A DNA stretch of 14,650 nt from an uncultured Bacteroidales bacterium. GTDB taxonomy: Bacteria > Bacteroidota > Bacteroidia > Bacteroidales > UBA932. The position numbers and the translations under genes were made by a program. Positions 13,675 to 14,650 of this stretch are shown one piece after another (position 1 is the first letter of the stretch; the number at the start of each line of letters is the position of its first letter). The stretch lies in the NCBI GenBank assembly GCA_937898205.1, contig CALEJC010000039.1, positions 1-14,650 of the forward strand, in the 5' to 3' direction. The notes below the pieces were generated by a model. The model saw nothing but the letters and a program-made list of their open reading frames with translations, had not been told where the DNA came from and ran no database searches.

Positions 13675-14571
13675 ATGGACAATTACCAGATTCGCACCAA
13701 GCTTTATGACGCAGCTTCTTTATATGAGGATTATAATCCCGCAGACCAAGATTCATACAAGGATTCCTACGACGGGAAGGTATATGCACGCTACCTCCGA
13801 TATGGCAGCAACTGTCAGGATGTGAGCATAACGCTGGCGCGCACCCTGCATGACCACTTCATCAGCGCAGCGATGCACGAGTTTCTCAAGGACTATAATC
13901 CTAAGGACATCGTCGGCATTATGGGAGGACATGGTCTCCTCAGAAGCGATCCGGTATTCCGCGATGTTGCTCTCATCAGCAAGAAGCTGACAGAGATGGG
14001 CAAGCTGATGATTTCCGGCGGTGGCCCGGGAGCGATGGAGGCTACCCATCTTGGCGCATGGATGGCTGGTAGGAGCGACTATGATCTGGACGATGCGATC
14101 AGTATGCTCGCGCAGGCTGCACCAAGTTTTAAGGATGGCAGGTGGCTCAGCAGTGCATTTGACGTAATGAAAAAATATCCGCTTGTCGCGTCTGCCAACT
14201 ACAGGAGCCTTGGCATCCCGACCTGGCTCTACGGCCACGAGCCGGCCACTCCTTTTGCGACCGACATTGCCAAGTACTACACCAACAGCATACGTGAGGA
14301 TCAGATTGTTTCCATCGCTATCGGAGGCTTGATCTTTGCGCCCGGGTCGGCCGGCACTATGCAGGAGATATTTCAGGATGCGGCTCAAAACCACTACAAG
14401 ACCTGTGGCGGATGTAGCCCGATGATCTTCCTTGGCAGCGAGCACTATAGTAAAACCGTCCCTGTGTATCCGTTCCTCGAAGATCTTGCTGCAAGAGGCG
14501 TCTATAAAAATCTCCGCCTCCACCTGACCGACAGCTCAGAAGACGTAATCAAGACGATCTGCCGTTTCTAG
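13675..14571 (+). CDS. LOG-family Rossmann-fold protein (probable nucleotide 5'-monophosphate nucleosidase)
   Basis: LOG (lysine decarboxylase-like) family proteins bind nucleoside monophosphates and many cleave the N-glycosidic bond, releasing ribose 5-phosphate and a base; plant and some bacterial members thereby activate cytokinins. The 298-residue product has the two family motifs: SGGGPGAMEATHLGAW (114-129, matching GGGxGxME) and PGSAGTMQE (223-231, corresponding to PGGxGTxxE but with Ser in place of the second Gly). GIMGGHG (81-87) and the ending IFLGSEHY...VYPFLEDL fit the long LOG subgroup. The N-terminal 75 or so residues are extra compared with minimal LOG proteins of about 190 residues, and there is a further insertion between the two motifs. 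No signal peptide is seen, so it is cytoplasmic. It is probably transcribed alone, since a terminator precedes it. The substrate is not determinable from sequence. Confidence 0.87.
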   Translation: MDNYQIRTKLYDAASLYEDYNPADQDSYKDSYDGKVYARYLRYGSNCQDVSITLARTLHDHFISAAMHEFLKDYNPKDIVGIMGGHGLLRSDPVFRDVALISKKLTEMGKLMISGGGPGAMEATHLGAWMAGRSDYDLDDAISMLAQAAPSFKDGRWLSSAFDVMKKYPLVASANYRSLGIPTWLYGHEPATPFATDIAKYYTNSIREDQIVSIAIGGLIFAPGSAGTMQEIFQDAAQNHYKTCGGCSPMIFLGSEHYSKTVPVYPFLEDLAARGVYKNLRLHLTDSSEDVIKTICRF

Positions 14572-14650
14572 TCCTGGCCTGACCCCTTCCGCTCACGAGT
14601 CGCGGACGACTACGCCCGCCTGGAGTCAGTTGCACCTTCTGCTCTCCTTG
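14572..14650. other. GC-rich terminal stretch without a recognised feature
   Basis: The 79 bases after the LOG stop codon are about 65% G+C by direct count, clearly richer than the other intergenic gaps. One forward frame and one reverse frame are open to the edge, but neither has a convincing start or a family-like sequence. A weak AGTC-N6-GACT inverted repeat lies within it, with no T run. It may be the edge of another gene or repeat cut by the window. Confidence 0.4.

Overview
The window looks like chromosomal DNA from a member of the Bacteroidota, most probably order Bacteroidales; the genus cannot be named from the sequence alone. Four things support this. Three promoters match the Bacteroidota -33 TTTG / -7 TAnnTTTG pattern closely. 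Translation starts generally lack a strong Shine-Dalgarno site. There is an S46 dipeptidyl-peptidase and an EF-G2-type elongation factor paralog, both typical of the group. The secreted glycoside hydrolase family 2 enzyme and the outer-membrane-like protein fit a polysaccharide- and peptide-using Gram-negative anaerobe.

Layout. Positions 1-2445 (+) hold mutS, cut at its 5' end by the window edge. It runs tail to tail into a secreted GH2 beta-galactosidase-like gene (2455-4884, -) with its own promoter and a small inverted repeat at the predicted transcription start. Next is a small predicted outer-membrane beta-barrel gene (4962-5474, -). Its promoter is unusual: the spacer between the -33 and -7 elements contains ten consecutive C on the coding strand (G on +). 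Upstream of it lies a tightly packed minus-strand cluster transcribed from about 11033 down to 5523: XRE-type regulator, rnhB, S46 dipeptidyl-peptidase, Mrp-type P-loop ATPase, rsmA, HD-domain hydrolase. Junctions are 11 nt, 20 nt, TAATG, TAATG and a 17-nt overlap, so this is probably one operon mixing housekeeping functions with peptide digestion.

A 181-bp divergent region (11034-11214) separates that operon from plus-strand genes and carries a 13-bp palindrome suitable as a regulator operator. To its right are a 63-codon helix-turn-helix-like gene (11215-11406), an EF-G paralog (11471-13585) with its promoter inside the end of the small gene, a clear intrinsic terminator (13607-13638), and a LOG-family gene (13675-14571). 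The last 79 bases are GC-rich with no recognised feature.

The two strongest leads are the homopolymer-containing promoter of the outer-membrane-like gene, a candidate slipped-strand phase-variation switch, and the EF-G paralog, whose GTPase motifs are altered at several key residues, including loss of the switch II catalytic histidine. No mobile element, CRISPR array, tRNA or rRNA was seen.
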